Assembly (NCBI GenBank): GCA_913054135.1
Contig: CAJXJK010000005.1
Location: 142,925-206,924 of the forward strand
Direction: 5' to 3'
Source of the DNA: an uncultured Flavobacteriales bacterium
GTDB lineage: Bacteria; Bacteroidota; Bacteroidia; Flavobacteriales_D; Crocinitomicaceae
Length of the DNA stretch: 64,000 nucleotides
Notes under the pieces: model-generated
What the model saw: only the letters and a program-made list of their open reading frames with translations
Database searches by the model: none
What the model was told of the DNA's origin: nothing
Made by a program: the position numbers and the translations under genes
Shown: positions 26,592 to 35,801 of the stretch, piece by piece
Layout: the number at the start of each line of letters is the position of its first letter
Position numbering within the stretch: the stretch's first letter is position 1

Positions 26592-26622
26592 TTTGTCAAC
26601 ATAAATTAGTTTCATATATTTG
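26592..26622 (+). promoter_or_regulatory. consensus Bacteroidota promoter of the tRNA-tuf operon
   Basis: TTTG (26592-26595), exactly 19 bases, then TATATTTG (26615-26622). This is a perfect match to TTTG-N19-TAnnTTTG and is expected to be very strong. Confidence 0.9.
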
Positions 26623-26623
26623 C

Positions 26624-26654
26624 ACTCCCGTTTTGAAAAAGGCGGGAGTTTTTT
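26624..26654 (+). other. hairpin with T tract at the tRNA operon start site
   Basis: ACTCCCG (26624-26630) pairs with CGGGAGT (26643-26649) and six T end the structure. It begins two bases after the -7 box. It is either a leader hairpin or the terminator of the preceding gene overlapping the start site. Confidence 0.7.
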
Positions 26655-26676
26655 AGTTCTTTTAATAGGAGATTTT

Positions 26677-26754
26677 GCCTCTGTAGCTCAGCTGGCTTAG
26701 AGCAGCTGATTTGTAATCAGCAGGTCGTGGGTTCGAGTCCCTCCAGAGGCTCCA
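26677..26754 (+). tRNA. tRNA-Thr (TGT)
   Basis: Acceptor arms GCCTCTG and CAGAGGC pair fully. The anticodon loop TTTGTAA gives anticodon TGT, and GTTCGAGTC forms the T loop. The 3' CCA (26752-26754) is encoded, unlike in the next four tRNAs. Confidence 0.96.
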
Positions 26755-26769
26755 TTTTATAGTATTATT

Positions 26770-26852
26770 GGGGAGATACCAAAGCGGCCAACTGGGACAG
26801 ACTGTAACTCTGTTGATTTATTTCTTCGAAGGTTCGAATCCTTCTCTCCCCA
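26770..26852 (+). tRNA. tRNA-Tyr (GTA)
   Basis: Acceptor GGGGAGA/TCTCCCC, anticodon loop CTGTAAC (GTA) and a long variable arm, as expected of a class II tRNA-Tyr. CCA is not encoded. Confidence 0.95.
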
Positions 26853-26869
26853 CAGTACTAAAATAATAA

Positions 26870-26942
26870 GCGGGAGTAGCTCAGTTGATAGAGCGTCAGC
26901 CTTCCAAGCTGAGGGTCGCGAGTTTGAGTCTCGTCTCCCGCT
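26870..26942 (+). tRNA. tRNA-Gly (TCC)
   Basis: Acceptor GCGGGAG/CTCCCGC and anticodon loop CTTCCAA give anticodon TCC. The discriminator is T and CCA is not encoded. Confidence 0.95.
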
Positions 26943-26949
26943 CAAAAAA

Positions 26950-26990
26950 TTTGAAGGGTCGTCTCGGTTTAACCGAGATCACCACTCAAA
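26950..26990 (+). repeat. structured spacer element, copy 1
   Basis: The core stem is TCTCGG/CCGAGA (26962-26978). Outer TTTGA/TCAAA and GGT/ACC pairs extend it. The core CGTCTCGG...GAGAT recurs after tuf at 28590-28638. Confidence 0.65.
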
Positions 26991-26996
26991 AAATGT

Positions 26997-27024
26997 AAGT
27001 AGAGAAAGTTTACTTTAACTACTT
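26997..27024 (+). repeat. hairpin in the tRNA-Gly/tRNA-Thr spacer
   Basis: AAGTAG/CTACTT outer and AAAG/CTTT inner stems form a bulged hairpin between the two tRNAs, probably a processing structure. Confidence 0.5.
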
Positions 27025-27026
27025 GC

Positions 27027-27050
27027 TAAATTGTCAAACGAGACAATTTA
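27027..27050 (+). repeat. hairpin immediately upstream of tRNA-Thr (GGT)
   Basis: TAAATTGTC (27027-27035) pairs perfectly with GACAATTTA (27042-27050) around AAACGA. There is no T tract, so it is not a terminator. Confidence 0.65.
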
Positions 27051-27065
27051 AATAAAAGAATTAAT

Positions 27066-27137
27066 GCCGGTGTAGCTCAGGGGGAGAGCGTTTCCTTGGT
27101 AAGGAAGAGGCCACGGGTTCAAATCCCGTCATTGGCT
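27066..27137 (+). tRNA. tRNA-Thr (GGT)
   Basis: Acceptor GCCGGTG/CATTGGC contains two G-T wobble pairs. Anticodon loop TTGGTAA gives GGT, and the T loop is GTTCAAATC. CCA is not encoded. Confidence 0.93.
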
Positions 27138-27305
27138 CTAAAGAGTAATGACGAGGTTAGGATTTACCCTGATGCAGAGATAGCGGCATTGATTAATTTT
27201 AGTGATTAAGAGAGAGAAAGAGAAGAAGAGGTGATCATTGAAAAACGAGTAATTGCGAATAGATTTTGGATAGCCAAATATCGTCAATCGCTCAACAGGA
27301 TTAGT
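27138..27305 (+). other. spacer between tRNA-Thr and tuf, nothing recognised
   Basis: This stretch has no credible reading frame or tRNA. It is purine-rich in the middle (GAGAGAGAAAGAGAAG). It ends at the hairpin before tuf. Confidence 0.5.
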
Positions 27306-27329
27306 ACACACTTTTTTAAGTGTGTTTTT
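27306..27329 (+). terminator. terminator-like hairpin upstream of tuf
   Basis: ACACACTT (27306-27313) pairs with AAGTGTGT (27318-27325) around TTTT, followed by four more T. It probably attenuates between the tRNA block and tuf. Confidence 0.75.
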
Positions 27330-27382
27330 GGTGTATATATAATTTGATAAATAAATAATAATAAAGTAAACAATTGTAGATT

Positions 27383-28570
27383 ATGGCTAAGGAAACTTTT
27401 GACCGTTCCAAACCACACGTAAATATTGGAACAATTGGACACGTAGATCACGGGAAAACTACTTTAACTGCTGCTATTACTGTTGTATTAGGTAAAGCTG
27501 GTGGTGCTGAAGTTAGAGATTTCGATACAATCGACAACGCTCCAGAAGAAAAAGAAAGAGGTATTACTATTAATACTTCACACGTTGAATATGAAACTGA
27601 GAACAGACACTACGCTCACGTAGATTGTCCTGGTCACGCCGATTATGTAAAGAACATGGTAACGGGTGCTGCTCAAATGGATGGTGCTATCCTTGTAGTT
27701 GCGGCTACAGATGGTCCAATGCCTCAAACTAGAGAGCATATCCTACTTGGAAGACAAGTTGGTATTCCTAGAATGGTTGTTTTCATGAATAAAGTAGACA
27801 TGGTTGATGACGAAGAGTTATTAGAGCTTGTTGAAATGGAGATTAGAGACTTATTATCTTTCTATGAGTATGATGGTGACAACACACCTGTTATTGCTGG
27901 ATCTGCTTTAGGTGGATTAAATGGTGATGCTAAGTGGGAGCCTTCAATTATGGAATTAATGGCAGCAGTTGATGCTTACATTGAATTACCTCAAAGAGAA
28001 GTTGATAAAGATTTCTTAATGCCAATTGAAGATGTATTCTCGATTACTGGTCGTGGAACTGTTGCAACTGGAAAAATCGAAACTGGTGTTATTAACTCTG
28101 GTGAAGAAGTTGACATTATCGGAATGGGTGATGAAAAATTATCTTCTACTGTAACTGGTGTTGAGATGTTCAGAAAGATCTTAGATAGAGGTGAAGCAGG
28201 AGATAACGTAGGTATCTTATTAAGAGGTATTGAAAAGTCTGATATCCGTAGAGGTATGGTTATCGCTAAGCCTGGATCAATTAAGCCACACGCTAAATTT
28301 CAAGCAGAGGTTTATATCCTTAAGAAAGAAGAAGGTGGACGTCACACTCCATTTCACAATAAATACAGACCACAGTTCTATTTAAGAACTACAGATGTTA
28401 CTGGTGAAATCATCCTTGAAGATGGTAGAGAAATGGTAATGCCTGGTGATAACGTTACTATTACTGTAAATCTTATCGTTCCTGTTGCAATTAACGACGG
28501 ACTAAGATTTGCTATCCGTGAGGGTGGTAGAACAGTAGGTGCTGGTCAGGTTACTAAGATTTTAGATTAA
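27383..28570 (+). CDS. tuf: translation elongation factor Tu
   Basis: The 395-residue protein has all EF-Tu GTPase motifs: GHVDHGKTT (G1, about 18-26), the RGITIN switch I, DCPGH (G3), NKVD (G4) and SAL (G5), then domains 2 and 3. It delivers aminoacyl-tRNA to the ribosome. It lies in the tRNA-Thr-Tyr-Gly-Thr context, equivalent to tufB of E. coli. Codon use is strongly biased, as expected for very high expression. Confidence 0.99.
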   Translation: MAKETFDRSKPHVNIGTIGHVDHGKTTLTAAITVVLGKAGGAEVRDFDTIDNAPEEKERGITINTSHVEYETENRHYAHVDCPGHADYVKNMVTGAAQMDGAILVVAATDGPMPQTREHILLGRQVGIPRMVVFMNKVDMVDDEELLELVEMEIRDLLSFYEYDGDNTPVIAGSALGGLNGDAKWEPSIMELMAAVDAYIELPQREVDKDFLMPIEDVFSITGRGTVATGKIETGVINSGEEVDIIGMGDEKLSSTVTGVEMFRKILDRGEAGDNVGILLRGIEKSDIRRGMVIAKPGSIKPHAKFQAEVYILKKEEGGRHTPFHNKYRPQFYLRTTDVTGEIILEDGREMVMPGDNVTITVNLIVPVAINDGLRFAIREGGRTVGAGQVTKILD

Positions 28571-28589
28571 TCTAAAGTCCATATAAAAA

Positions 28590-28638
28590 TTGAGGGAGTC
28601 CCGTCTCGGCTATGCTGAGATGGGACAACTTCTCTCAA
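28590..28638 (+). repeat. structured spacer element, copy 2
   Basis: GTCCCGTCTC (28598-28607) pairs with GAGATGGGAC (28617-28626) with one wobble. Outer TTGAGGGA (28590-28597) pairs with TCTCTCAA (28631-28638). The core shares 15 of 20 bases with the element after tRNA-Gly. It lies directly before tRNA-Trp. Confidence 0.7.
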
Positions 28639-28643
28639 GTTTT

Positions 28644-28714
28644 ACGGGTGTAGTTCAATGGTAGAATGCCGGTCTCCAACACCGTTGATGAGGGTTCGAG
28701 TCCTTCCACCCGTG
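28644..28714 (+). tRNA. tRNA-Trp (CCA)
   Basis: Acceptor ACGGGTG/CACCCGT and anticodon loop CTCCAAC give CCA with discriminator G, the tryptophan identity. The 27-43 pair is a C-T mismatch. CCA is not encoded. Confidence 0.93.
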
Positions 28715-28753
28715 CTAAAAAGAATTACAGAATCAAGAAATTGATTTTGAAAC

Positions 28754-28770
28754 GCCTGCCAAAAACAGGC
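28754..28770 (+). other. short hairpin upstream of secE
   Basis: GCCTG (28754-28758) pairs with CAGGC (28766-28770) around CCAAAAA, followed by AT-rich sequence. It may mark the end of the processed tRNA-Trp or a weak attenuator. Confidence 0.4.
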
Positions 28771-28787
28771 AAATTAAAATAAGAAAC

Positions 28788-29045
28788 GTGGCTAACATTA
28801 TTCAATATATTGAAGAGTCTTACAATGAGCTAGTACATAAAGTTACTTGGCCAACTTGGGATCAACTTCAAAGTAGTTCAATCGTAGTACTAGTTGCTTC
28901 GGTTATTTTTGCATTATTAATCTTTGCAATGGATTACCTTTTTGGAATTAACGTAAAGTTCGTAAATGAATCACCTGATTTTGGTGCTTGGCCTGGGATT
29001 CTAGGATTCTATTATGAATTTATTGGTGCTTACAAAATTAAATAA
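28788..29045 (+). CDS. secE: preprotein translocase subunit SecE
   Basis: The 85-residue protein has the SecE pattern: an amphipathic N-terminal helix with VTWPTWDQLQSSS, then one membrane helix IVVLVASVIFALLIFAMDYLF. It clamps SecY in the inner membrane. The start is GTG. Its position before nusG and the rplK operon is conserved in most bacteria. Confidence 0.95.
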   Translation: MANIIQYIEESYNELVHKVTWPTWDQLQSSSIVVLVASVIFALLIFAMDYLFGINVKFVNESPDFGAWPGILGFYYEFIGAYKIK

Positions 29046-29051
29046 TCATTG

Positions 29052-29603
29052 ATGAGCGAAGTAAAGAAACGTTGGTACGTAGTTAGAGCTATCGGTGGTA
29101 AAGAGAAAAAAGTTCGTGATTATATCGAGCTTGAAATTAAACGCCACAAACTTGAACACTTAGTTGGACAAGTTTTAATCCCTACTGAAAAAGTTTACCA
29201 AATTAGAAATGGTAAAAAAATCAGTAAAGAAAGAAATTACCTTCCTGGTTATGTTTTGATTGAAGCAGCTCTTGAAGGAGAAGTACAGCACGTTATCAAA
29301 AGTGTTCCTAATGTAATTGGATTCATGGGTGCGGTTAAAGGAGGAGATCCTATGCCAATGCGCCAAAGTGAAGTACACAGAATTCTTGGTAAAGTTGATG
29401 AACTTGCTGAGCAAGAAGAAGAATTAAACATCCCTTATGTTGTTGGTGAAACTGTCAAAGTAATTGATGGTCCATTCAACGGATTTAATGGGGTGATTGA
29501 AAATATTAATGAAGAGAAGAAGAAGTTAGAGGTGATGGTGAAAATATTCGGCCGTAAAACTCCACTGGAGTTAAATTACATGCAGGTCGACAAAAACAGT
29601 TAA
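29052..29603 (+). CDS. nusG: transcription antitermination factor NusG
   Basis: From ATG 29052 the product has 183 residues. A TTG directly before it would add only one residue. It has the NGN domain (KRWYVVRAIGGKEKKVRDYI, LPGYVLIEAAL, VPNVIGFMG) and a C-terminal KOW domain (VKVIDGPFNGFNGVIENIN). It binds RNA polymerase and links it to Rho or the ribosome. Confidence 0.97.
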   Translation: MSEVKKRWYVVRAIGGKEKKVRDYIELEIKRHKLEHLVGQVLIPTEKVYQIRNGKKISKERNYLPGYVLIEAALEGEVQHVIKSVPNVIGFMGAVKGGDPMPMRQSEVHRILGKVDELAEQEEELNIPYVVGETVKVIDGPFNGFNGVIENINEEKKKLEVMVKIFGRKTPLELNYMQVDKNS

Positions 29604-29631
29604 AAGTTTTTATTAACGAGTAGGAGCACTA

Positions 29632-29661
29632 CGCGGGCTATTATAATGCTTCCGGTCTGCG
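29632..29661 (+). promoter_or_regulatory. structured leader of rplK
   Basis: CGCGGGC (29632-29638) pairs with GTCTGCG (29655-29661) with two wobbles in the 94-base gap between nusG and rplK. AGTAG and CTACT near the two ends could close a larger fold. A role as ribosomal-protein-binding leader is inferred. Confidence 0.35.
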
Positions 29662-29697
29662 ATTAACGTGTGTTAGTACTACTAAAAACAAAGTAAA

Positions 29698-30141
29698 ATG
29701 GCAAAACAAGTTGATGGATTAATCAAGCTTCAAATTAAAGGTGGAGCAGCTAATCCAGCACCACCAGTAGGACCTGCTTTAGGTGCGAAAGGTGTGAACA
29801 TCATGGAGTTCTGTAAGCAGTTTAATGCTAGAACCCAAGAGAAAGCTGGAAAAGTATTACCGGTTGTTATTACAGTTTATGGCGATAAATCATTCGATTT
29901 TATCGTAAAAACTCCTCCGGTAGCTGTACAATTATTAGAAGCTGCTAAACTTAAATCTGGTTCAGCCGAACCAAACAGAATCAAAGTAGCAAAAGTAACA
30001 TGGGATCAAGTAAGAGCAATCGCTGAAGATAAAATTCAGGATATGAATGCTTTTAAAGTTGAATCTGCAATGAAAATGGTAGCCGGTACTGCAAGAAGTA
30101 TGGGTATCACTGTTCAGGGCGCATTTCCAGAACCTAAATAA
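29698..30141 (+). CDS. rplK: 50S ribosomal protein uL11
   Basis: The 147-residue protein has the L11 N-terminus ([22 protein letters not shown]) and the C-terminal rRNA-binding domain ending [18 protein letters not shown]. It forms part of the factor-binding stalk base. It is the first of four ribosomal protein genes before rpoBC. Confidence 0.99.
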   Translation: MAKQVDGLIKLQIKGGAANPAPPVGPALGAKGVNIMEFCKQFNARTQEKAGKVLPVVITVYGDKSFDFIVKTPPVAVQLLEAAKLKSGSAEPNRIKVAKVTWDQVRAIAEDKIQDMNAFKVESAMKMVAGTARSMGITVQGAFPEPK

Positions 30142-30149
30142 TTTGAGCT

Positions 30150-30845
30150 ATGGCAAGAATAAGTAAGAAAAGAAAAGCAATCTTGGAGAAAATTGACCAA
30201 GAGAAAGCTTACTCTCTAACTGAGGCATGTGCTTTAGTAAAGGAGATTACAACTACTAAATTTGACGCATCTGTTGATTTGGCAATCAGATTAGGAGTAG
30301 ATCCTAGAAAAGCTAACCAAATGGTACGTGGTACTGTTGCTCTTCCTCACGGAACAGGTAAAGACATCAAGGTATTGGTGTTATGTACTCCTGACAAAGA
30401 AGAAGAAGCAAAAGCTGCTGGTGCCGATCACGTTGGTTTGGATGATTATATCACTAAAATTAAAGGCGGATGGACTGATATTGACGTTATCGTTACTATG
30501 CCATCTGTAATGGGTAAAGTAGGTGCTTTAGGTAGAGTATTAGGACCAAGAGGTCTTATGCCAAATCCTAAAACCGGAACCGTTACAATGGATATTGGTA
30601 AAGCAGTAACTGAAGTAAAGGCTGGTAAAATTGACTTTAGAGTAGACAAATTCGGAATCATTCATTCATCTGTAGCAAAATCATCTTTTGATGCTGCTAA
30701 GATTGAAGAAAATGCAAATGAATTATTACAAACTATCGTAAAGTTAAAACCAACAGCTGCAAAAGGAATTTACATTAAGAGCATCACAGTAAGCTCAACA
30801 ATGTCTCCTGGAATTAGTATTGACGCAAAACAATTTGCTAGCTAA
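30150..30845 (+). CDS. rplA: 50S ribosomal protein uL1
   Basis: The 231-residue protein has L1 features: [14 protein letters not shown], the [24 protein letters not shown] strand and [18 protein letters not shown]. It builds the mobile L1 stalk near the E site and in many bacteria represses the L11-L1 mRNA. Confidence 0.99.
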   Translation: MARISKKRKAILEKIDQEKAYSLTEACALVKEITTTKFDASVDLAIRLGVDPRKANQMVRGTVALPHGTGKDIKVLVLCTPDKEEEAKAAGADHVGLDDYITKIKGGWTDIDVIVTMPSVMGKVGALGRVLGPRGLMPNPKTGTVTMDIGKAVTEVKAGKIDFRVDKFGIIHSSVAKSSFDAAKIEENANELLQTIVKLKPTAAKGIYIKSITVSSTMSPGISIDAKQFAS

Positions 30846-30856
30846 AACACTTGATT

Positions 30857-31384
30857 ATGACGAAAGACGAAAAATCACAGTACATTGAAGATTTGGCAAC
30901 CAAATTGTCTGAGTCGGGTGTATTCTATCTGACTGACGCATCTGGATTAGATGTTGAATCAGTAAACAATTTAAGAGAAAAATGCTTCAAAAGCAATATT
31001 GAGATGAAGGTTGTAAAAAACACTCTTCTTAAGAAAGCTATGGAGAAAATTGAAGATAAGAACTATGAAGAGCTTTACGGAGTTCTTGCTGGTCCTACTG
31101 CAATATTATTCTCTGAAGTTGGAAACGCTCCGGCAAAGTTGATTAAAGATTTCCGTAAGAAAAACGATAAACCACTTGTTAAAGGTGCATTTATTGAAGA
31201 AGCGATCTACACTGGTGATGATAACTTAGAATTCCTAAGCGCCATCAAAAGTAAAGAAGAGCTTATCGGAGAAATCATTGGTCTTCTTCAATCGCCTGCT
31301 AAAAACGTTATTTCTGGACTTAAGTCTGGAGGCGGAACCATCGCAGGTATTATTAAAACGCTATCCGAAAGAACGGAAGCTTAA
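30857..31384 (+). CDS. rplJ: 50S ribosomal protein uL10
   Basis: From ATG 30857 the product has 175 residues. A TTG two codons upstream is unlikely. It has L10 features: YLTDASGLDVESVNNLREKC, MKVVKNTLLKKAM and GPTAILFSEVGNAPAKLIKDF, plus a C-terminal helix that carries L7/L12 dimers. The rplA-rplJ gap is too short for a separate L10 leader of the E. coli type. Confidence 0.98.
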   Translation: MTKDEKSQYIEDLATKLSESGVFYLTDASGLDVESVNNLREKCFKSNIEMKVVKNTLLKKAMEKIEDKNYEELYGVLAGPTAILFSEVGNAPAKLIKDFRKKNDKPLVKGAFIEEAIYTGDDNLEFLSAIKSKEELIGEIIGLLQSPAKNVISGLKSGGGTIAGIIKTLSERTEA

Positions 31385-31414
31385 ACTATTAACTTAAATT
31401 AAAAAATAAATAAA

Positions 31415-31792
31415 ATGGCAGATTTAAAAAAATTCGCTGAGGAGCTAGTAAACTTAACAGTAAAAGATGTTAACGAATTAGCTGAAATCTTAAAAGAAGA
31501 GTATGGTATCGAGCCTGCTGCTGCTGCTGCAGTTGCTGTTGCTGGACCTGCTGCTGGTGGAGACGCTGGTGGAGAAGCTCAAACTGAGTTTGACGTAATC
31601 TTAAAAGCTGCAGGTGGCGCAAAACTAGCTGTAGTAAAACTAGTTAAAGAATTAACTGGTAAAGGACTTAAAGAAGCAAAAGAATTAGTTGATAGCGCAC
31701 CTGCTACAGTTAAAGAAGCTGTTTCTAAAGACGAAGCTGACGGTCTTAAATCTTCTTTAGAAGAGGCAGGAGCTGAAGTAGAGATTAAATAA
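31415..31792 (+). CDS. rplL: 50S ribosomal protein bL12 (L7/L12)
   Basis: The 125-residue protein has an N-terminal dimerisation helix, an Ala/Gly-rich hinge (about 36-55) and the C-terminal factor-binding domain ([31 protein letters not shown]). It recruits translation GTPases. Confidence 0.99.
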   Translation: MADLKKFAEELVNLTVKDVNELAEILKEEYGIEPAAAAAVAVAGPAAGGDAGGEAQTEFDVILKAAGGAKLAVVKLVKELTGKGLKEAKELVDSAPATVKEAVSKDEADGLKSSLEEAGAEVEIK

Positions 31793-31808
31793 GACATACT
31801 TATTTTAC

Positions 31809-31852
31809 ACAGGATAGGCACTGCTTTCGGGCATGTGCCTACTCCTGTTTTA
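31809..31852 (+). terminator. attenuator hairpin between rplL and rpoB
   Basis: ACAGGA-T-AGGCAC pairs with GTGCCT-AC-TCCTGT (31809-31848), with an inner TGC/GCA extension and a short T tract. It probably gives partial termination, lowering rpoBC relative to the ribosomal protein genes. Confidence 0.75.
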
Positions 31853-31901
31853 TATTGCTTATAGTCCAATAAGCGTTTTGATAACTAAAAATTTTTAAGC
31901 C

Positions 31902-34900
31902 TTGGGATCAACAAATAATATTACCGAAAGAATTAGCTTTAGAAGTCAATCAAAGGTATTTGAATACCCGGATTTTCTAGACATACAATTAGAGTCATTT
32001 AGACAGTTCTTTCAGTTGGAAACAACACCTGAAAACAGAAATGAAGAAGGTCTCTTCAAAGTGTTTAGTGAGAATTTTCCAATTACGGATACTAGAAACC
32101 AATTCGTATTAGAGTTCTTAGATTATTTCATTGACCCTCCTAGATATACTATCACAGAGTGTATCGATAGAGGATTAACGTATTCTGTACCTTTAAAAGC
32201 TAAGCTTAAATTGTACTGTACTGATCCTGAACATGAGGATTTTGAAACAATCGTTCAAGATGTGTACTTAGGTACCATCCCATACATGACCCCAAAAGGA
32301 TCATTTGTTGTCAATGGTGCAGAAAGAGTAATCGTTTCTCAGCTACACAGATCTCCTGGAGTTTTCTTCGGGCAATCTCGTCACGCTAACGGAACTAAAC
32401 TTTATTCTGCTAGAATTATTCCTTTTAAAGGATCTTGGATTGAGTTCGCAACAGATATTAATTCTGTAATGTATGCGTATATCGATCGTAAGAAAAAGTT
32501 ACCTGTTACTACTCTTTTCCGTGCTATCGGATTCGAGAGTGATAAAGATATTTTAGAAATTTTCGATCTTGCCGACGAAGTGAAAGTTACTAAGGCTGGA
32601 TTGAAAAAAGTTCTAGGTAGAAAACTTGCTGCCAGAGTTCTTAAAACTTGGGTAGAGGATTTCGTAGATGAGGATACTGGTGAGGTAGTTTCTATCGAAA
32701 GAAACGAAGTGTTGTTAGACCGTGAAACAATCTTAGAAAAAGATCATATCGAACTTATTTCTGATTGTGGAGCGAAAACTATCATCCTTCATAAAGAGAA
32801 TGTAAATTCTGCAGATTTTGCAATTATTTACAACACTCTTCAAAAAGATACATCAAATTCAGAGAAAGAGGCAGTAGAGCACATCTACCGTCAATTGAGA
32901 AATGCTGAGCCGCCAGATTTTGAGACGGCAAGAAACGTATTCGAAAAACTTTTCTTCTCTGATACTAGATATGATTTAGGTGAAGTTGGACGTTTTAGAA
33001 TTAATACGAAATTGGGAATCGATACAGATATCGACCAAAAAGTATTAACGAAGCAAGATATCATCTTAATCGTAAAATATTTGATCGAGTTAATCAATGC
33101 GAAAGCAGAGATTGATGATATTGATCACTTGTCAAACAGACGTGTTAGAACGGTTGGTGAGCAATTACACAACCAGTTCGGAGTTGGTTTAGCTAGAATG
33201 GCTAGAACTATCCGTGAAAGAATGAATGTTAGAGATAACGAAGTATTTACGCCAATCGATTTGATTAATGCGAAAACACTTTCATCTGTAATTAACTCAT
33301 TCTTCGGAACGAATCAGCTTTCTCAGTTTATGGATCAAACGAATCCACTATCTGAGGTTACTCACAAGAGAAGACTTTCGGCACTAGGGCCTGGAGGTTT
33401 ATCGAGAGAAAGAGCAGGATTTGAGGTTCGTGATGTTCACTACACTCACTACGGACGTCTTTGTACAATTGAAACTCCTGAGGGACCGAATATTGGTCTT
33501 ATTTCTTCACTTTGTGTATTCGCAAAGGTGAACAAACTTGGATTTATCGAAACTCCTTATTGGGAAGTTGAGAAAGGAAAAGTTGACTTCAAAAAAGAGC
33601 CGATTTATAAATCAGCTGAAGAAGAAGAAGGAAAAATCATTGCACAAGCTTCTGTTGCAATGGATGAAAAAGGAGCATTTACTGATGACAAAATTAAAGC
33701 AAGACTAGAAGGTGACTTCCCAGTTGTTGATCCAAAAGAAATCGCAATGGTGGATGTTGGAACAAATCAAATTGCTTCAATTGCAGCATCTTCAATTCCT
33801 TTCTTAGAGCATGATGATGCCAACAGAGCCCTGATGGGATCTAACATGCAGAGACAAGCAGTTCCTTTATTAAAACCAAACTCTCCAATAGTTGGTACTG
33901 GAATCGAGAAGCTAGTAGCTAGAGATTCAAGAGTATTGATTAATGCAGAAGGTACAGGAGTTGTTGAATATGTTGATGCAAACGAAATCAAAATCAAATA
34001 CAACTTATCTAAAGAAGATAAATTGGTAAACTTTGATGGAGATGTTAAATCATATGAATTAACGAAATTCCAAAAAACCAATCAATCAACTACTATTAAC
34101 TTAAGACCGATTGTGTCAAAAGGTGATAAGGTTGAAAAAGGTCAGGTTCTTTGTGAAGGATATGCGACACAATTAGGAGAGCTTGCGTTAGGTCAAAACT
34201 TGAAAGTAGCATTCATGCCATGGCAAGGATATAACTTTGAGGATGCGATTGTAATCTCTGAGAAAATTGTTCGTAATGATATCTTTACTTCTGTACACAT
34301 TGATGAGTACGCATTGGAAGTTAGAGATACTAAACGTGGTTTAGAAGAATTAACTGCTGATATTCCTAACGTTTCAGAAGAGGCTACTAAAGACCTTGAT
34401 GAAAACGGAATTATTAGAGTTGGTGCTGATATTAAAGAAGGTGATATCTTAATTGGGAAAATTACTCCAAAAGGTGAAACTGATCCTTCTCCAGAAGAAA
34501 AACTATTAAGAGCAATCTTTGGTGATAAAGCCGGAGATGTTAAAGATGCTTCATTGAAAGCTGGTCCTTCTCTAAGAGGGGTTGTAGTAAACAAGAAATT
34601 GTTTTCTAGAGCAATCAAAGACAGAAAAACAAAAGCTAAAGACAAGCCAATGCTTGCTGCTTTAGATGAAGAGTTTGACAAAGAAGCTGATTTATTAGCA
34701 GGTGTTTTAATTGACAAGCTGTTAGTAATCCTTGATGGTTTAAAATCGGCAGGTGTATTCAACAACTACAAAGAAGAAATCTTGAAAAAAGGAATTAAGT
34801 TCTCAAACAAGAACTTAGCTACTGTTGATTTCCAAATTGTAAATCCATATAACTGGACATCTGACGAAAAAGTTAATAAACTAGTTCAAAGAGTTCTTCA

Positions 34901-35714
34901 CAACTATAACATTAAAGCAAACGATTTATTGGGAATCTTTAAGAGAAAGAAATTCCAAATCTCTGTTGGTGATGAGTTACCAAACGGAATCGTGAAAATG
35001 GCTAAGGTTTATGTTGCGAAAAAGAGAAAACTAAAAGTAGGTGATAAGATGGCGGGACGTCACGGTAACAAAGGTATTGTTGCTAATATCGTTCGTCAAG
35101 AAGATATGCCTTTCTTAGAAGACGGAACTCCTGTTGATATTGTACTTAACCCACTTGGTGTACCATCTCGTATGAACCTTGGACAGATTTACGAAACTGT
35201 TTTAGGATGGGCTGGTGATGAACTAGGTGTTAAGTTTGCAACTCCAATTTTTGATGGAGCTTCAATTGAGCAAATCAACGAATACACTGACAAAGCTGGC
35301 GTACCTAAATTTGGTAAAACTTACCTAATTGATGGAAACACAGGTGAGCAATTTGATCAACCGGCTACAGTAGGTATTATTTACATGCTGAAACTAGGTC
35401 ACATGGTTGATGATAAGATGCACGCTCGTTCTATCGGACCATACTCATTAATTACACAACAACCATTGGGTGGTAAAGCTCAATTTGGTGGTCAAAGATT
35501 TGGTGAGATGGAAGTTTGGGCACTTGAGGCTTATGGTGCAGCTAATATCCTAAGAGAAATCTTGACTATTAAGTCGGATGACGTGATGGGTAGAGCTAAA
35601 GCTTACGAATCAATTGTAAAAGGTGAAAATTTCCAAGAACCTGGTATTCCAGAATCATTCAACGTATTGTTGAACGAGCTGGCTGGTTTAGGATTGAACA
35701 TCACAATGGATTAA
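31902..35714 (+). CDS. rpoB: DNA-directed RNA polymerase subunit beta
   Basis: The 1270-residue protein is full length for Flavobacteriia. The start is TTG: the conserved N-terminus ([22 protein letters not shown]) follows within a few residues and no ATG is available. The rifampicin region reads [19 protein letters not shown] and [14 protein letters not shown], with the residues of sensitive enzymes. [12 protein letters not shown] and the C-terminal [21 protein letters not shown] clamp segment are present. Confidence 0.99.
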   Translation: MGSTNNITERISFRSQSKVFEYPDFLDIQLESFRQFFQLETTPENRNEEGLFKVFSENFPITDTRNQFVLEFLDYFIDPPRYTITECIDRGLTYSVPLKAKLKLYCTDPEHEDFETIVQDVYLGTIPYMTPKGSFVVNGAERVIVSQLHRSPGVFFGQSRHANGTKLYSARIIPFKGSWIEFATDINSVMYAYIDRKKKLPVTTLFRAIGFESDKDILEIFDLADEVKVTKAGLKKVLGRKLAARVLKTWVEDFVDEDTGEVVSIERNEVLLDRETILEKDHIELISDCGAKTIILHKENVNSADFAIIYNTLQKDTSNSEKEAVEHIYRQLRNAEPPDFETARNVFEKLFFSDTRYDLGEVGRFRINTKLGIDTDIDQKVLTKQDIILIVKYLIELINAKAEIDDIDHLSNRRVRTVGEQLHNQFGVGLARMARTIRERMNVRDNEVFTPIDLINAKTLSSVINSFFGTNQLSQFMDQTNPLSEVTHKRRLSALGPGGLSRERAGFEVRDVHYTHYGRLCTIETPEGPNIGLISSLCVFAKVNKLGFIETPYWEVEKGKVDFKKEPIYKSAEEEEGKIIAQASVAMDEKGAFTDDKIKARLEGDFPVVDPKEIAMVDVGTNQIASIAASSIPFLEHDDANRALMGSNMQRQAVPLLKPNSPIVGTGIEKLVARDSRVLINAEGTGVVEYVDANEIKIKYNLSKEDKLVNFDGDVKSYELTKFQKTNQSTTINLRPIVSKGDKVEKGQVLCEGYATQLGELALGQNLKVAFMPWQGYNFEDAIVISEKIVRNDIFTSVHIDEYALEVRDTKRGLEELTADIPNVSEEATKDLDENGIIRVGADIKEGDILIGKITPKGETDPSPEEKLLRAIFGDKAGDVKDASLKAGPSLRGVVVNKKLFSRAIKDRKTKAKDKPMLAALDEEFDKEADLLAGVLIDKLLVILDGLKSAGVFNNYKEEILKKGIKFSNKNLATVDFQIVNPYNWTSDEKVNKLVQRVLHNYNIKANDLLGIFKRKKFQISVGDELPNGIVKMAKVYVAKKRKLKVGDKMAGRHGNKGIVANIVRQEDMPFLEDGTPVDIVLNPLGVPSRMNLGQIYETVLGWAGDELGVKFATPIFDGASIEQINEYTDKAGVPKFGKTYLIDGNTGEQFDQPATVGIIYMLKLGHMVDDKMHARSIGPYSLITQQPLGGKAQFGGQRFGEMEVWALEAYGAANILREILTIKSDDVMGRAKAYESIVKGENFQEPGIPESFNVLLNELAGLGLNITMD

Positions 35715-35744
35715 TTATTAATTGAATTAAAGAATCTAGATATT

Positions 35745-35775
35745 AAGTTGGGCTGAGGATCCCGAAGCCCAACTT
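35745..35775 (+). terminator. hairpin between rpoB and rpoC
   Basis: AAGTTGGGCT (35745-35754) pairs perfectly with AGCCCAACTT (35766-35775). The following T tract is weak, so it is more likely a processing or stability element than a full terminator. Confidence 0.6.
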
Positions 35776-35801
35776 AATTTTCTAAAATCTAAAAAGATAA
35801 T

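Noticed and set aside
26757..26945. A 62-codon minus-strand frame (MSGRRDSNSRPSAWKAD...) covering tRNA-Tyr and tRNA-Gly
   Set aside because: It is the well-known spurious translation of tRNA genes; the tRNAs explain the sequence.
27334..27346. TATAATTTG upstream of tuf as a -7 promoter box
   Set aside because: It has three bases between TA and TTTG rather than two, and no -33 element at 19 bases; tuf is probably served by the tRNA promoter.
34193..34765. A 190-codon minus-strand frame inside rpoB
   Set aside because: Serine- and leucine-rich antisense of a highly biased gene; no family match and no promoter.
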